Positions 23,731 through 36,080 of a stretch of DNA of 64,000 nt are shown piece by piece. A program made the position numbers and the translations under genes. The number at the start of each line of letters is the position of its first letter. Position 1 is the first letter of the stretch. Source of the DNA: Hypholoma sublateritium FD-334 SS-4 (taxonomy: Eukaryota; Basidiomycota; Agaricomycetes; Agaricales; Strophariaceae); the NCBI GenBank assembly GCA_000827495.1, contig KN817614.1, forward strand, positions 93,322 to 157,321. The letters are read 5' to 3'. The notes beneath the pieces are model-generated. The model saw only the letters and a program-made list of their open reading frames with translations, did not search any database and was not told the DNA's origin.

Positions 23731-24560
23731 GTTGAGTGTAATCTTAGCGAGGTGAGAAAGTTCGCTGCGGCGAAATGTGTCCTTCCTGGTAGGGGTAAGA
23801 CGTAGAGAACGGTGTTCCAGCACCATGCTTATATAGACAGAGCGAAGCGGTGCACCTGTGGGAAGGTGTCCCACGTTTAGACGCCGAAGATTGATGATCC
23901 TCCTCCACGCAGACTGCGATTCGACGCATCGGTCCACTCCTTCCCATTGACTCGACGTTGTGAGTCACTTCAGTACGCAATTTTCCCGTGAAAATGGTGT
24001 GGCACGATTCTTTTCCGCGTTCGAGGCTGCGCCCCAGGGCTGCGGGGTAGTTAAAGTGCTGATGACTCGGAATAGCTGCTCGTCCCATGATAGCGCAGAG
24101 GGGCCGAGTCAGAGATTCAGAATATGTCCGGTGCCGAGTCTGATTCACTCACTGGCTAGACCTTACATAATACTTTCATGTATCATCTCGTGGTGATGGC
24201 AAGCCTTTCAAAAAAATTTCCTGTCCTTGAAGAACTTCAGGGAAAGTGATTACGCTCTTTGAGTGCCCTGTAAATGGACTTGACGCCCGCCGATCTGACC
24301 AGGAGAACGCTTACATAAAAAGAAGTCCTCTACGATCACCCCTAACAGTTGGAAGGATCTCAGAAATGGCATTTCAGTGCGTATCTTGTTCAATTCGCGA
24401 TTAGTTTCTTCTGTTCTTTACCGCGTGCCTTTCAAGAAATCTTCCTGTATGGGATGCGTAATTGTGTCATGGGGCTGTTGGCCGGGATATAAGGATAATC
24501 AGGATGTGGTCTCTTCGGTGCATAGATATGTGCGATATCTGATTCCATACTCATGGACCG
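23731..24560. other. Argonaute upstream region
   Basis: This interval contains the promoter side of the minus-strand Argonaute and ends where repeat copy U3 begins. No TATA box is obvious near 23760-23850. No frame on either strand shows a domain or a splice pattern. Confidence 0.35.
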
Positions 24561-25440
24561 CTGGGAGGTAGAAATAGAGAGTTAGAGGACGCACGAGATA
24601 TGTGGCGAAGCGCGTCACGACGGATAATCGTGAAGACGTGTCCGGTGGTGCGTGAGAGCACAACCGCGCGGCGGAGTGGAGTATTCTGGGGAGGGAGGTG
24701 GGGCGGTACATATCGCGAGCGAGCGCCCGCACTGTGCGCATGGGGCAGGGCGAGGCAAGGCCAACAGTACGGATCTGGGAGACGCAGTGCACGCAGGTAA
24801 GCGCGTGGCCTGCGAAGCAGCATCGTCAGGCCTTGCCACGCCGAGACGCAGTGCGGTCTCGGTGGGCGGCTGGGGGAAGGTGAGCCCAGGGATCAACAAC
24901 ATCGCACGCTCCCGCCAGCATGTGCGCTCGGACGCGCGATGGCTCCCGTGTGTACCTGCCGTAGTAATCCATCATTGCGGTTCGCTTGGTAATCGATGTC
25001 GCCGATGTCTTCGCGGATGGGTCGATGATGGATGATGGGTGTGCGACAAGTACTGCGGTGTGGGATATAGCCCAATGGGAGCTTCATCCGCGAGTTATAC
25101 GTTGTCCCAGAGTTACGAACGAGTATTCCGATGAGAACAATCAGATGGTCGAGTGAGAGAAAAGTAAGAGAGGTGGTCGAAAACGGATTCGAAACGTCAG
25201 GACGCGAAGATCGCACGTGGCCTTCACGTGTTTGTTGATAAATTTGGAGTGCTGAGCGACCGTCAAATTATTTGACTTAGCAAATGCATTCTGCTCGAAA
25301 CTGCTTCAAAATAGATCTAGAAAAATTAAGTAGAAGCGTACCGAATAAGCGTCGTGAGCCTACGTCAGGTCGACGCCTAACGAACATCCAGAAAAACAAT
25401 AAAACGTGACAGGCGCTGTGCTGGAGCTCCTGATATCCGT
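24560..25440 (+). repeat. composite direct repeat, copy U3 (3' portion plus long tail)
   Basis: Only the 3' blocks are present: the GGCCTTGCCACGCCGAGACG block (24831-24850), the cgatgtcgccgatgtcttcg block (24994-25013), gatggtcgagtgagaga (25143) and gatcgcacgtg (25209). The tail continues further than in U1, through ctgctcgaaactgcttcaaaa and gcgtaccgaataag to acaataaaacg (about 25410). The same tail recurs at 27225-27420, which defines a longer true 3' end for the family. Confidence 0.72.
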
Positions 25441-27420
25441 GCGGCGCACTGGTCAAAAAAATAGAGGATGTGTATAGACAGAACGCGGCACTAGAAGGGT
25501 ATCTCTTGCAGCTTTGTAAACCCGCTCAGCGCGTACCGCAGATAGTATAGTATACGGGATGCGATTACGCTGCAGAGCGCAGCAAGATTGGGCAGCGCAC
25601 AGACCTTTCCGAGACCCACGCAGCGCGCACGCGGGGAGCTCGCACACCGACGCTGCGCGGGAAGTAGATAGATGCGCGTGCATTGCCCCAGCGTCTTTGC
25701 ACTGCGGTGTAGAGAGATGTGGAAGGAATATGGACGCGCGTTCAGCGCATAATGCATGTGTGTATGTGGCAGAACGCAGCCGTAATGGGGGCTTGTCAAA
25801 ATCGTGCCATACCCACGCAGCGCGCACGCGGGAGGGCTCGCGCGCTGCGGGGGAAGTAGACGCGCTTCGCCATGCCCCCGGAGGCTTTGGTCTGTGGGGG
25901 TGGAGATTGGGTATAGCATTGAGTGAATGGAATGGGGAGGCGCGATGCGCGCGCCACGGCGGACTGGATCCCTGATCGGCGGTTTGGATATTTCAGCCAA
26001 AATCACGACGGTGGGGACGCGCCCACCTAGCTAAGTAACGCGCGTGCGTGCGCCGTCCAGCGCACGCACTGCGAGCATATTCAGAAGACTACCCTTATTT
26101 CGCGGCGGGCGTCCGGAGGTGGGTAGCGCAGTGGGAGCGGACGGATACGCGGCAGCAGGGGCACCGGGGCACGGGGAAAGTCGACGGGTCATTCCAACAG
26201 AGCAGCGCGCGCGCGGCGAGGGCTACGCGCGCTGCGATGGAAAGGGGTACATAACTTGCTCCGGCCGTCATCGTCTTGCGGAATGGAGGAGTGGAGGTGG
26301 GACGGGGGTAGTTCGTGTGTGGATATCGGCGATGCGGAGATATGGGAGGTGGCCGCTTAGTGAAAGGGTCATGGGCAGCTGCATATCGACACCACGGCAG
26401 GACGCGCGCCCAGCTTGTATAGAGATATCCGATAACATCCGTGCGTATGCGCGACGCCGGATGTAATCTTCCAGGAGCCGCGCGCGCAGCGAGCTGATGC
26501 GAGAAATCGCGCCGGAGCGGGAGAGGTGCGCGGGGCCGAGCGGGATGGCGCACCGCCGTTACAGTGGAGCGGAAGTGGATCGGCACACGCCATCGCGAGC
26601 GGGCGCCCGCACTGTGCGCATGGGGCATGACGCGGACGAGGCGAGGCCAACAGTACGGGGCTGGGAGACGCAGTGCATGCAGGCGAGCGCATGTCCTGCG
26701 AAGCAGCGTCGTCTGGCCTCGCCACGCCGAGACGTAATGCGATGTGGATGGGAGCATGGCGGCGGCTGGGGATGGTGAGACCAAGGATCAACAATTTACG
26801 CTCACACACGCGGAAGAGCCTGTGTACTTACCGTAGAGCACGGTCGCGGCGGTCCGCCTGATGATAATCGATGTCGCCGATGTCTTCGCGGATGGGTGCA
26901 TGATCGATGATGCATGATAGATGATATGGCCATGGATGGACACTACGGTGGGATGAAGATCAATGGACGTTTTATCCACGTTGTTCACGTTGTTCAATCC
27001 TTATGCACGAGCGATTTCGGCGGTGAGAACAAACAGATGGTCGGCAGATTGAGGAGAGAAGAACGAGAGGTGGTCAAAATTGGTCAAAAATGGACTCGGA
27101 ACTTTGGGATGAGAAGATCGCACGTGACATCCACGTGTTTCTTTATAAATTTGGAAAATTCCCAGTGCTGAGCTAGTCTCCTGTACAGACTCAATATGAT
27201 ACGTATTGATGATAGTCAACCGTCAAATTATCTGACTTATCAAATGCATTATGCTCGAAACTGCTTCAAAACAGATCTAGAAAAATTAAGTATAAGCGTA
27301 CCGAATAAGTAAGCGTCGTGAGCCTGCATCAGGTCGACGCCCAACGAATATCCATATAAACAATAAAACGCGACACGCGCGGTACCGGAGCTCCTCCAGG
27401 CTCCAACTCAGACGGCGCAC
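25441..27420 (+). repeat. composite direct repeat, copy U4 (core and 3' end)
   Basis: Starts abruptly inside the CpG-rich core (acccacgcagcgcgcacgcg near 25615 and again near 25812). It runs through the ggcggtttggatatttcagc block (25978), the 3' blocks and the same extended tail ending acaataaaacgcgac at about 27365. The 5' AAGCACGC ladder is missing. It directly follows U3 in the same orientation, as expected for unequal crossing-over between tandem units. Confidence 0.72.
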
Positions 27421-29750
27421 CGGCATCTCATGCAGGATATGGCCACGCATTGCGTACGCTGACGCGACACGCCCTGCGAGACTTCCCAGCTTAACATGCC
27501 CTAATTTTATGCGCGTCCGTACGTGCGTCGAGCTAGGCTAGGGAGGTATCCACCGCGCATTCGTGAGTCGAGCGAGGGAGATGGCGAGCAGCAGCAAAAA
27601 TCAGACGCAGACGCACCAGTGGCTGGGGAAAGTTCCGGCGATTTTGTGTGACCCACGCAGCACGCACGCGGCAGACTCGCGCGCCGCAGCTGCGCGGGAA
27701 GTAGACGCGCGTGCCTTTCCCCAGCCGCTTTGCGATACGGCGGTGGGTTTTAAACCCGCTCAGCGCGCCCCGAATATAGTATAGTATGCGGGACGCGATT
27801 ACGCCGCAGAGCGCAGCGAGAGTTGGGCAGCGCACAGACCTTTCCGAGACCCACGCAGCACGCACGTGGGGGAGCTCGCACACCGACGCTGCGCGGGAAG
27901 TAGACGCGCGTGCGTTGCCCCAGCCGCCTTGATCTGCGTCGAGGAGACTGGTGCGCCAATGACGCGCGTTCAGCGCATAATGCGTGTGTGTATGTGGCAG
28001 AGCGCAGCCGTAGTGGGGGCATTTGCAAAGTTCTCCGATTGATTACCGCGCAGCGCGCACGTGGGAGGGCTCGCGCGCTGCGGGGGGAGTGGACGCGCTT
28101 CGGCATGCCCCCGGAGGCTTTCGTCTGTGGTGGTGGCAGTGAGGTATAGCATGGAGTGGATGGGATAGGGTGACGTGGTGTGCACGCCACGGCGGACTGG
28201 ATACCTGATCGCCGGTTTGGATATTTCTGTCAAAATCACGACGGTGGGGGCGCGCTCACCTGGCTGAGTACCGCACTGATATATGTGCGGTGACAATATC
28301 TAGTCCAAGACTTCAGCAAAATTCACGACGGTTGAGGCTCGCTCACCTGGCTGAATAACGCGCTGACACCCGCGTGTATGCGCGATGCGAGCCGTTGCGG
28401 GTATTTGGTAGAGCAGCGCATCCAGAGCGGGGGGGGGGGGGGTGGAAATGCGGCGAGTAGGTGGGTAAGGCGCATACAGGGCGCGCGGCGCTGGATAAGG
28501 GCTCATTTTCTAATATGGTTCAGCAGTGCGTTCGCTACACGGCGCACGCCCTGCGAGTATATCCGGAATACTGCCCTTAGCTCGCGAGCAGGCGTCCAGC
28601 GAGCGTTGGGTGGGGGGGATAGCGAAGTGGAGACGGATGCGCGGCAGCAGGGGGCGCCGTAGCACGGGGCAAGTCGACAGGAGATTCCAACAGAGCAGCG
28701 AGCGCACATCGAGGGCTACGCGCGCTGCAAGGGAAAGGCGTACATAACTTGCCCCGGCCGTCATCGTGCTGCGGAAGGGGGAATGGAGGTGGGACGGGAG
28801 GTAATTGACGAGCTGATATCGGCGCCACGGAGACATGGGGCAGATGGGATGCCTGATCGGCTCGGTGAAAGGGTCATGGGTAGCTGCATATTGACACCAC
28901 GGCAGGACGCGCGCCCAGACTCAATGATTAATAGACAACATCCGTGCGTGGGCGCGACGCCGGATGTAATCTTCCAGGAGCCAGGGCGCGCAGCGTGCTG
29001 ATGCGGGCGTGCACGGCGGAGCGGGAGACGCTCGGTGAGATGTAGAAATGGAGAATGGGAGGACGCACAATATGGCGAAGCGCGCCGGTGTCCGGCGCCG
29101 GCCGATAGCCGAGGGCCAGGGTGCGAGGGTACACCGGCGCGGTGGCGCGGAGTGTAGTACTGGTTCGATACACGCCATCGCGAGCGAGCGCCCGAACTGT
29201 GCGCATGGGGCAGGGCGAGGCAAGGCAGCAATGCGGATCTGGAAGATGCAGTGCATGCGGGTGAGCGCGTGGCCTGCGAAGCAGTGTCGATTGGCTGGCC
29301 TTGCCACGCAGATGCGCACTGCGGTCTCGATAGGTGAGACCAAGGATCAACAACGCCGGCCGCTCCCGCCTCCCTGTGCGTTCGAACGCAGGAAGAGACT
29401 GTGTATTTACCGTATAGAACGGTCGCTTCAGTGCGCCTGATAATCGATGTCGCAGCTGTCTTCGCGGATGGGTGTGTGGGGTGTCGATGATGGTCCATCG
29501 ACATTGATCGATGATCATCGATGGGCGATACGGCGGTGTAGGATGTAGTCCATTAGACGCTGCACACGCGTTTTATACGTTGATCCAGGATTATAAACGA
29601 GCAATGCAGATGCGAACAAACAGATGGTCGAGTGACAGAAGGAAGGAAGAAAAATGAGAGTCAAAGTCGGAAATCAGGACGAGAAGATCCCACGATTCAC
29701 ACACGTGATGTTTGGTTGTACAAATTTGGATGGAGCGCAACGCGGCGCGC
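27421..29750 (+). repeat. composite direct repeat, copy U5 (core and 3' end)
   Basis: The third partial unit in a row. It repeats the acgcgggaag..tagacgcg cassette at about 27690, 27890 and 28090, then the gatatttctgtcaaaatcacgacgg block (28220). A run of 14 G lies at 28429-28442. The 3' blocks follow: ggccttgccacgcagatgcg (29297), cgatgtcgcagctgtcttcg (29445) and acaaacagatggtcgagtga (29616). It ends within about 20 bases of a degenerate NACHT gene. Confidence 0.72.
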
Positions 29751-29764
29751 GCCGTCCGCAAGAG

Positions 29765-30250
29765 GCATACGCACGGACCCAACACAGACCCATGCCACGT
29801 ACCAGCTCATCGCGCTCAGACCCACTCTCGGCCCTATAATCGCCCAAAAGATTCGCTCTGGTCCCCTTATTTTTGACCGGTTTACTGGAGCATCAATTCG
29901 TGGCTCTGATTTTTGAGTATCTGTTTAGTATCTGCGGAAGCTGCACCACGAGTCCCCGTTCAAGCCAGCGTTCGTCCTCCTCATCGATGGCATAGACAAA
30001 TGCAGTGCCCACAAAGACAAGGTCGACCTTCGCCACACCATCTCCCGCTTTACATTTTCCCTAGTCGCGGGGAGAGCCGGATCCAGATGGCGTTCAACGC
30101 CGACATCGTCGACCGCACGACCCGACGCGTGCCGCCGGACGACGCTTGCGTTCGACGACGTATTTCGACTTGGATGAAGGGTCAATTTATCCAGCACTCT
30201 TCACCGCTACAGTTCGCCGATACACACCCGACCATGGCCATGATTTTTTA
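29765..30250 (+). pseudogene. broken NACHT NTPase gene (same family as the four downstream)
   Basis: A decayed copy of the NACHT core. One frame reads TYQLIALRPTLGPIIAQKIR and then SGPLIF, which matches the region after the P-loop in the intact genes. A frameshift and a stop follow (about 29915). Another frame then resumes with YLRKLHHESPFKPAFVLLID and GIDKC, equal to the Walker B region in which the intact genes read DGVDEC. The P-loop part is absent, removed at or near the junction with repeat U5. After about 30040 the similarity is weak. It shows that the family once extended upstream of the present cluster. Confidence 0.75.
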
Positions 30251-32265
30251 AAAACAGGGGCTTTTGGACGTTCTGGAGCATCTCATCCGGTCGTTCGAGC
30301 TCCATGTCTGATCACTGGCGAAATGGTCTGCAGGTTGTGCAGTGGCCGGAAGACAGTCCGGTCTCGAGTAGTCGAATACCCAAATTAAGAACAAACTTGA
30401 CAGGTCCACTGCGCGTCTGGAGCTTGATATCAACTGAGCGTCAAGAATAGGGTGCATCAAGGTGCATATGACCTGTAAAATTAAATTTGTGTTCGGTCAA
30501 GGCAAGGTGTGCATGCCATCTATCACTTGCGGCATATTCATGATAGCCATCTGCGTCTTTCGGCCATTCCACCGTGCTGCGCTGTTTGTATGTATACTGC
30601 CTCCTCTCAAGTACGTGGTGTAAACAGGATCAAGCGTTCCCCGAAACGCAGCGCTGGGCGAAAATCACTTGCTTTCTGCCAGATGAAAATCAAACCACAA
30701 GTGGGTCGGGTCTAAGCAACTGAAAAACCGCCTTCACCGGAGAGTCTGATTATTATTGCAACGTGCCAGGGCCTTTTCGAGTCCCTCAATCAGCGCATAC
30801 GTCCAGGGCACGAAGCATTCTTCTCAAAAGCCCCGCCGCTGATATCCGCCGTTGTTCATCAGCAGATTTTCGTCAAACAGAGGGGACCAGCGGCCCGACT
30901 TACGTTGTTGAGTCGGCTCCGAGCCGTTTTGTCTAGACAATCAACGAATCAGCCTAGGTTTACACACGTGGTACGAGACTGGAAATCAATCAACAACTTC
31001 ATATGGCATGACGCTACTTAATCAGTACTTATAGCCATGGATATGTTTAGATTTGCCTGTGTAAAAACCAATCCGAGAATGAGTTTGGATAAAATGGTGA
31101 GGTATCTCTACTAATGGATGGCACTACTTGAGGATCATGCCACAGATGCTCGGGGGCCACGTTTTGGAAGGGGCCGAATTTTGGAAGGAGTTGATCCCCT
31201 GACTGGTCGTTGAAACGAACGAGGGAACCAGGCACCGCACTTTCCCGACGGAACATGAAATCTGAAAATACGGTCTGGTGGTCGGGAACATGCGTGAACC
31301 ATTCACCACAGACGAGATTCTGATGTGAAAATCGAGAACAAAACCAGAGCTCTGAGTGGCAGTTGACGGAGGGGCAAATAAAAGAATATTTGGTCAACGC
31401 ATGGTCCTATTGAAGGTGAATGCGATATTGACAGCTCTTCCATTTCCTCTTGAAAGCGGAGTGTCACACCTTTTACACGCAAGGCACAGACCGATGTTAA
31501 TAGCGCCGGGAACAGCCCTTTGATTTTGATATTTGCCGAAGTGAACAGGGTCAGCGGTACCGGAATTCAGCAGAGCCTACGGATCCTGTATTTTCAACTG
31601 GCTGACTTTATTCGCGTAGGAGCATAGATAGTAGGTACCTTTGTCCTGTAGATTCAGTAGTCAATCTTGCATGGTTTTTCCGAGGCGGACAGTCATACGG
31701 TGTATGTCCGGCTTGTCATCATCAAGTAAAGTATGACGGTACAGGGACTTGTATAAATAGAAAAAGATAATAATGGTCTGTGTACAGGTTAGCTCACGCT
31801 TTATTGAGTTACTTACGGCGGTGAGGCATACGTCTGAACATTTTCCGAGAAGATTCCTTTCACACCTAGCTGCGAGTCGGAACAACGTCGGAATTCTTCT
31901 GATACGATTTCGAGCCTGACAGTCATATGTTGTTTACCAGAACGTGCTCGCTATAATTTACAGAGTACACTGATTAATTACGGACGCGGAGATACCTCTC
32001 TCAACTTGCGTCCTAGGAAGCGACAAATTATATAGATTTGTCTTGGTTGAAATATAGAAGATACATGGTCGTTGACAAAATTCTTGCTGATAAGGAATCT
32101 GATAACTCTGAGTCCTGACGGGAGTGCCCATGCTTTCATTTTGCAAATTCTATCATGGCAGATGTCAGGACGTTGTGCCATAACTTGCCCCTTGGATCAC
32201 CTGCTGATAATCACATTTTCATATCCATATGGAGGGGAACACCATTCCGATGTGCTCGTCAATTT
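30251..32265. other. unassigned region with isolated coding-like fragments
   Basis: 30255-30430 contains a frame broken by two stops and ending KLDRSTARLELDIN, which looks like a decayed gene end. 30770-30935 is open for about 59 codons with balanced composition. A 116-codon minus-strand frame at 31047-31397 (with FRRESAVPGSLVRFNDQSGD) has coding-like composition but no start context, signal peptide or family that I recognise. None could be spliced into a full gene. Confidence 0.3.
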
Positions 32266-32269
32266 GTGC

Positions 32270-32277
32270 TATAAAAG
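32270..32277 (+). promoter_or_regulatory. TATA box of small secreted protein gene 2
   Basis: tataaaag lies 72-79 bases upstream of the ATG at 32349, with a leader rich in A, C and T between them. Confidence 0.6.
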
Positions 32278-32348
32278 CAGGCGTAACTGACGACCAATAT
32301 CCCAATCATCAACTCAGATCATTCAATAATCCTCTCATTCTATACGCA

Positions 32349-32888
32349 ATGTTCAAGAAAATCCTCGTTGCGTTTATTGCCGCAGTATCGGCCGTCAGCG
32401 CTATTCCTGCTTCAACTTCCAAGATCGTCGAATCGGTACGAATATTCGTCAACCGTATATTGCTTGTGTCGCTGACGGTTCTTTAATAGACCGAGTTCTC
32501 GGGCAACTTCGCAGATGCTGTCGTCGGGATCCATAACCTTACATCCCCCGCTGGTTCCAGCCTGGAAAGGCGCCAATATGGAACATTCCAGGGGACGTTG
32601 TATTTGTGCAGCGGCGCAAATTGCGCCTCCGGCTGCTACGCGATTTCCACGGAAGGCGCTTCTGGGTACAATCAATGCCTCTTCACCATTCCCAACCCAT
32701 TCTATTCCTTTGGTCTCGCCAACCCTCCCACGGGGTACTACTACCCGTTCTACGTTGGAATCAACATCGCACCGGCCGCATGCCCCACCGACATCTGGGA
32801 GCTGACAGTGGCTAACACTTGCTACAATATCCCAGGCGGTGGAAACGGCTGGACACTCGAGAACGGGGATATTGCCGGACAGGCGTGA
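32349..32888 (+). CDS. small secreted cysteine-containing protein 2 with a dibasic processing site
   Basis: Predicted 161-residue secreted protein in two exons, 32349-32435 and 32490-32888, with a 54-base intron (gtacga..aatag) at phase 0. Residues 1-18 form a signal peptide (MFKKILVAFIAAVSAVSA). A pro-region of about 40 residues ends in LERRQYG, a typical Kex2-type dibasic site, so the mature chain probably starts at QYG. The mature part is rich in Gly, Tyr, Pro and Asn and contains six cysteines, in LCSGANCASGCY, YNQCLF, APAACP and NTCYNIPGGG. No named family is recognised; size, export signals and cysteines fit the broad small secreted protein class of fungi. The frame is intact and the TATA box is well placed. 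Confidence 0.78.
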
Positions 32889-33300
32889 TGGTACACTCCG
32901 GAATTTTCTGGCGCGGTAAGGTGTAGGGTGGAAGAACGATTACCATCCTTGTCGTGTCTAGGCAGAAATAACGCTTTGCTAATTATGGACCAGGGCTTCT
33001 ATTAGTGATTAGTGAATTGTAATATGTACATACCCCTGAGCGTGCGGCATTCCACTTGGATGCAACTCCAATACGATTAAGATCTAAGTACAAGCACGAT
33101 GATGCGGCGGAAGGGACGGATGGGCGGACGACAACCTGTGTAGAATACCAGACACGACGAAGGTGTGCGCGTGCGCGATGCAGGCATACAAAGGGAATGA
33201 CGAACCCACTGAGAATTTGGGTCGAGCCACGTAAATTTACTGAAGGAATAGATATAGATATAGGGAAAACATTCGTACATGTTATCTTAGCGTGGTTCAT
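32889..33300. other. 3' flank of secreted protein 2
   Basis: No gene is seen. It contains a short gatagatatagatatag tract at 33249 and ends at the left edge of repeat copy C (about 33303). Confidence 0.35.
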
Positions 33301-33302
33301 TC

Positions 33303-34930
33303 AACGCTTTGACAATTCTGAGACCTCGTGTGTTACAATCCTCGCTCCAATGATCTACATATAAGACCTCTAATATCCATTCACAGACGGCATGTATCCC
33401 AACTGAAAGGTATGAGGCAGGAATAAAATGAGAAATAATAAATGGATGGCTTGAACAGACGTCTGCAATCGCCGTCTAGATCGCCCACAAGCACGCAACT
33501 TGATTGAGAGACACACCGCCGGACAAAACATTAGGCCTATCCAGCCAGTGTGTTTCGTCAATAAGTGGGTACTGCGGGCGGCGAAGAAGCGTAGGCAGGA
33601 ACGTTCAATAACATGGTGGACGGTGAACGCACGCAAGAGATCAAAGTAACAGGGAGGAAGGCTGGCATGTTCCAGGGACCGTCAGCGCGTTGCCCTGATC
33701 GCCCGCAAGCACGCTACCTGATTGAGAGCCACGCCACCGAAGAACACCTGAGGTGTACCCGGCGGGGGTGGCTCATCATAGAGTATGTAATGCGGGCGGC
33801 GAGGACGACAGCGTATTGGAGCGCCGGCTGGAAAATGGCGATAAAAATAAATAAAATGGTCCTTGATCGGCTTGCTTGCACATCGCCCCTGGCGCCCAAA
33901 GCACGCTACCTGATTGAGAGACCCACGTCCGCATAACACCATAGGCGCATGGGACTTGTGCGTATCATCTTGGTACGCACTGAGGGCGTCGGGAGCGATG
34001 GAAGAAGCTCACCGACCAATTGCGAGAAGAGAGGAAAGGTGCCTTCAGTCCATCTGAGAGGGCCGATGAAGGAGTGGGATGAGAATGGGGACTGAGGAAA
34101 AAAAGAAAAAAACCGTGCACCTTATATACGAAATTCCCCCTGGAATATCGGACTCTGAACTAAGTGTCAGCATGTCTACTATGTGGAGAGAATGAGCAAA
34201 ATATTTCGGTGGCCTACATTGTGTGCGGTGGGGCTGATGATGGGCCACCTTGTTTTGGCCACCTATAATGTTAACGGATATACATGGTAAGAAAAACCTC
34301 TGCCGGGCTCGGGATGTAGAGAATATTCTGGCTCTTCGCAACGCCACTCAATATTCATGGAGGAAAGGAAACATTTTCTCAAATTATGCACATAGATGTT
34401 ACTGCGCGCCGTCTGCGGACGTTTATCTGGATACAAAGGTGTATACGAATAACGAAAGATCAATACGGTGGGCCACGACAAGCCACCAAGGTACCATGGC
34501 CAGTGTAATAAGATGGAGGCACTTCCGGCCACAATGTCAGGCCGATCTGTGGCCACAAATCTGCGAATCTGGACGCTTCTATTTCATCCAGCCACATTTT
34601 TGCTTTCCGGCCACCTGCTGAGCCTATGGGCTCTGTGCGACATTTGCTTTTTCCATGACCCCGGCCGCGTGCATCCCATGGAGAGCAACGAGTGCCGACC
34701 GGAGGGAAACCTGAGATTGTGCAGTGAGCCTATTAGATATATTTCAATGTTTTTTAATTGGATCTCGACAATGGAGGAGAGGCGCGTCTGATATTCATAG
34801 AGCACTGAAGTGCTGCAAGGCAGGGTACTTAGACGTCAGCAGTAGAAGCCGAGCGATGCATTGATGGCGGATCAAAAACAATACGCTATCGGAACGGAGC
34901 GATCGCACGTGATGAACGCGTTTGCTTGGA
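33303..34930 (+). repeat. composite direct repeat, copy C with an internal deletion
   Basis: The 5' part is complete: entry block gctccaatgatctacatata (33342) and ladder motifs starting at 33489, 33707 and 33899. The block ggccacctataatgttaacgg (34257) and cgtctgcggacgtttatctgg (34410) follow, through ccccggccgcgtgcat (34661). The CpG-rich core and most 3' blocks are missing. A terminal fragment gatcgcacgtgatgaacg reappears at 34901. The loss of about 2 kb of core fits recombination between short internal repeats. Confidence 0.72.
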
Positions 34931-36080
34931 TGATGGATCCGTCCGAGCTCCCGAAACCGAGCTCCAACCGTGTCAGTCAAGTGTCAGTGACGAGTCGCCG
35001 ACAGAGGTGCCTTCCAGCGCAGACGGCATTTCCATCTGGACCGATCAAATATCCTTGTATGCAGGCCTCACCACGGTGCGTAATGTCTGTATTACTCTTC
35101 TTGGTCATAGATGATTTTGCTTGATATACTTGTTCGTCAGTGACGGTCATGCAAAATGTTGCCCTCGCGGCAATCTGCAGGTCGTGCATTCGATATCCGT
35201 CCCTCTCTGCGCTCGCTATCCAGCTCCGACGTTCAAATAACGGTACCCCAGACCGTCCCTTCAGCTCCGGGTGTAACTTTCTGGATTTCGATTCCGCTGC
35301 CGACGCCCTCCATGTTAGCTGGCGGACCTCTCTCCTGGAAGCGGATAAAGACCTATGGCTGCCCCTATTCCTCCGGCGGCATGGTTTCTTCCTGAAGACG
35401 TCTCGGTGTACTATTCAGCTCACTCCCCTACGCCTTCACTCTGTCGCTTCGACCCCATTTCACCATTTTCATCGTACACTATATCGACAAATGCGCCCGC
35501 TGAGCGATAGGATCCTGCATCGTCGAAGACGTGCTCATGTGGGCGGTCGTTCTGATACGCAACATGCTCAGCGCTTTCCCCGCTTTTCCCGCCGCTCCTC
35601 ACCGTACGGGCGTCTCTAGGCATCGTCGTACGTGCTTGTCAGCCCCATGTCAAGTGTTGGTTGCTACGCCAATGTATTTGGTCTTCCGGAGTAGTCACTG
35701 TCTGGCACTGGTGAACATTTGAATGGATACGCACCATCCTTGCATCAATCAAGCCGCATAGTCCGTCCTAACGTCATCTTCGTCCGTTCTCGTTAATCCA
35801 CACTTCCTCAGTACTTCGTGCTCTCTAAGGCTCTGCGTATTACAGTTGTCAGGCGTCGCCTACTCCTCCGCAACGTTCTTCCGTAACTGTTCTGCTTTCT
35901 TCACCTGCATTGGTTCGTGCGCTCGCGTGATGACAGGCCATCCCGTATAACAAGGATATCTACGATCCGATTTTTACCCGAATTACAACGGCTAGCGACG
36001 TCTGGGCTCTTTTCCTACTCTGAGGAGAGATCTTGAATGGCTCACACGAGCATGAAGGGGCTCACTGCTTAGTGGGCACT
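34931..36080. other. degenerate C/T-rich region, possibly decayed gene
   Basis: Several overlapping medium frames (for example 35140-35619 and 35156-35395) look like residual coding sequence but none is continuous or recognisable. The string catcgtcgtacgtgcttgtc (35621) resembles catcgtacgtgcttcattc at 49631. This suggests kinship with the degenerate DNA that lies between the NACHT genes. Confidence 0.3.
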
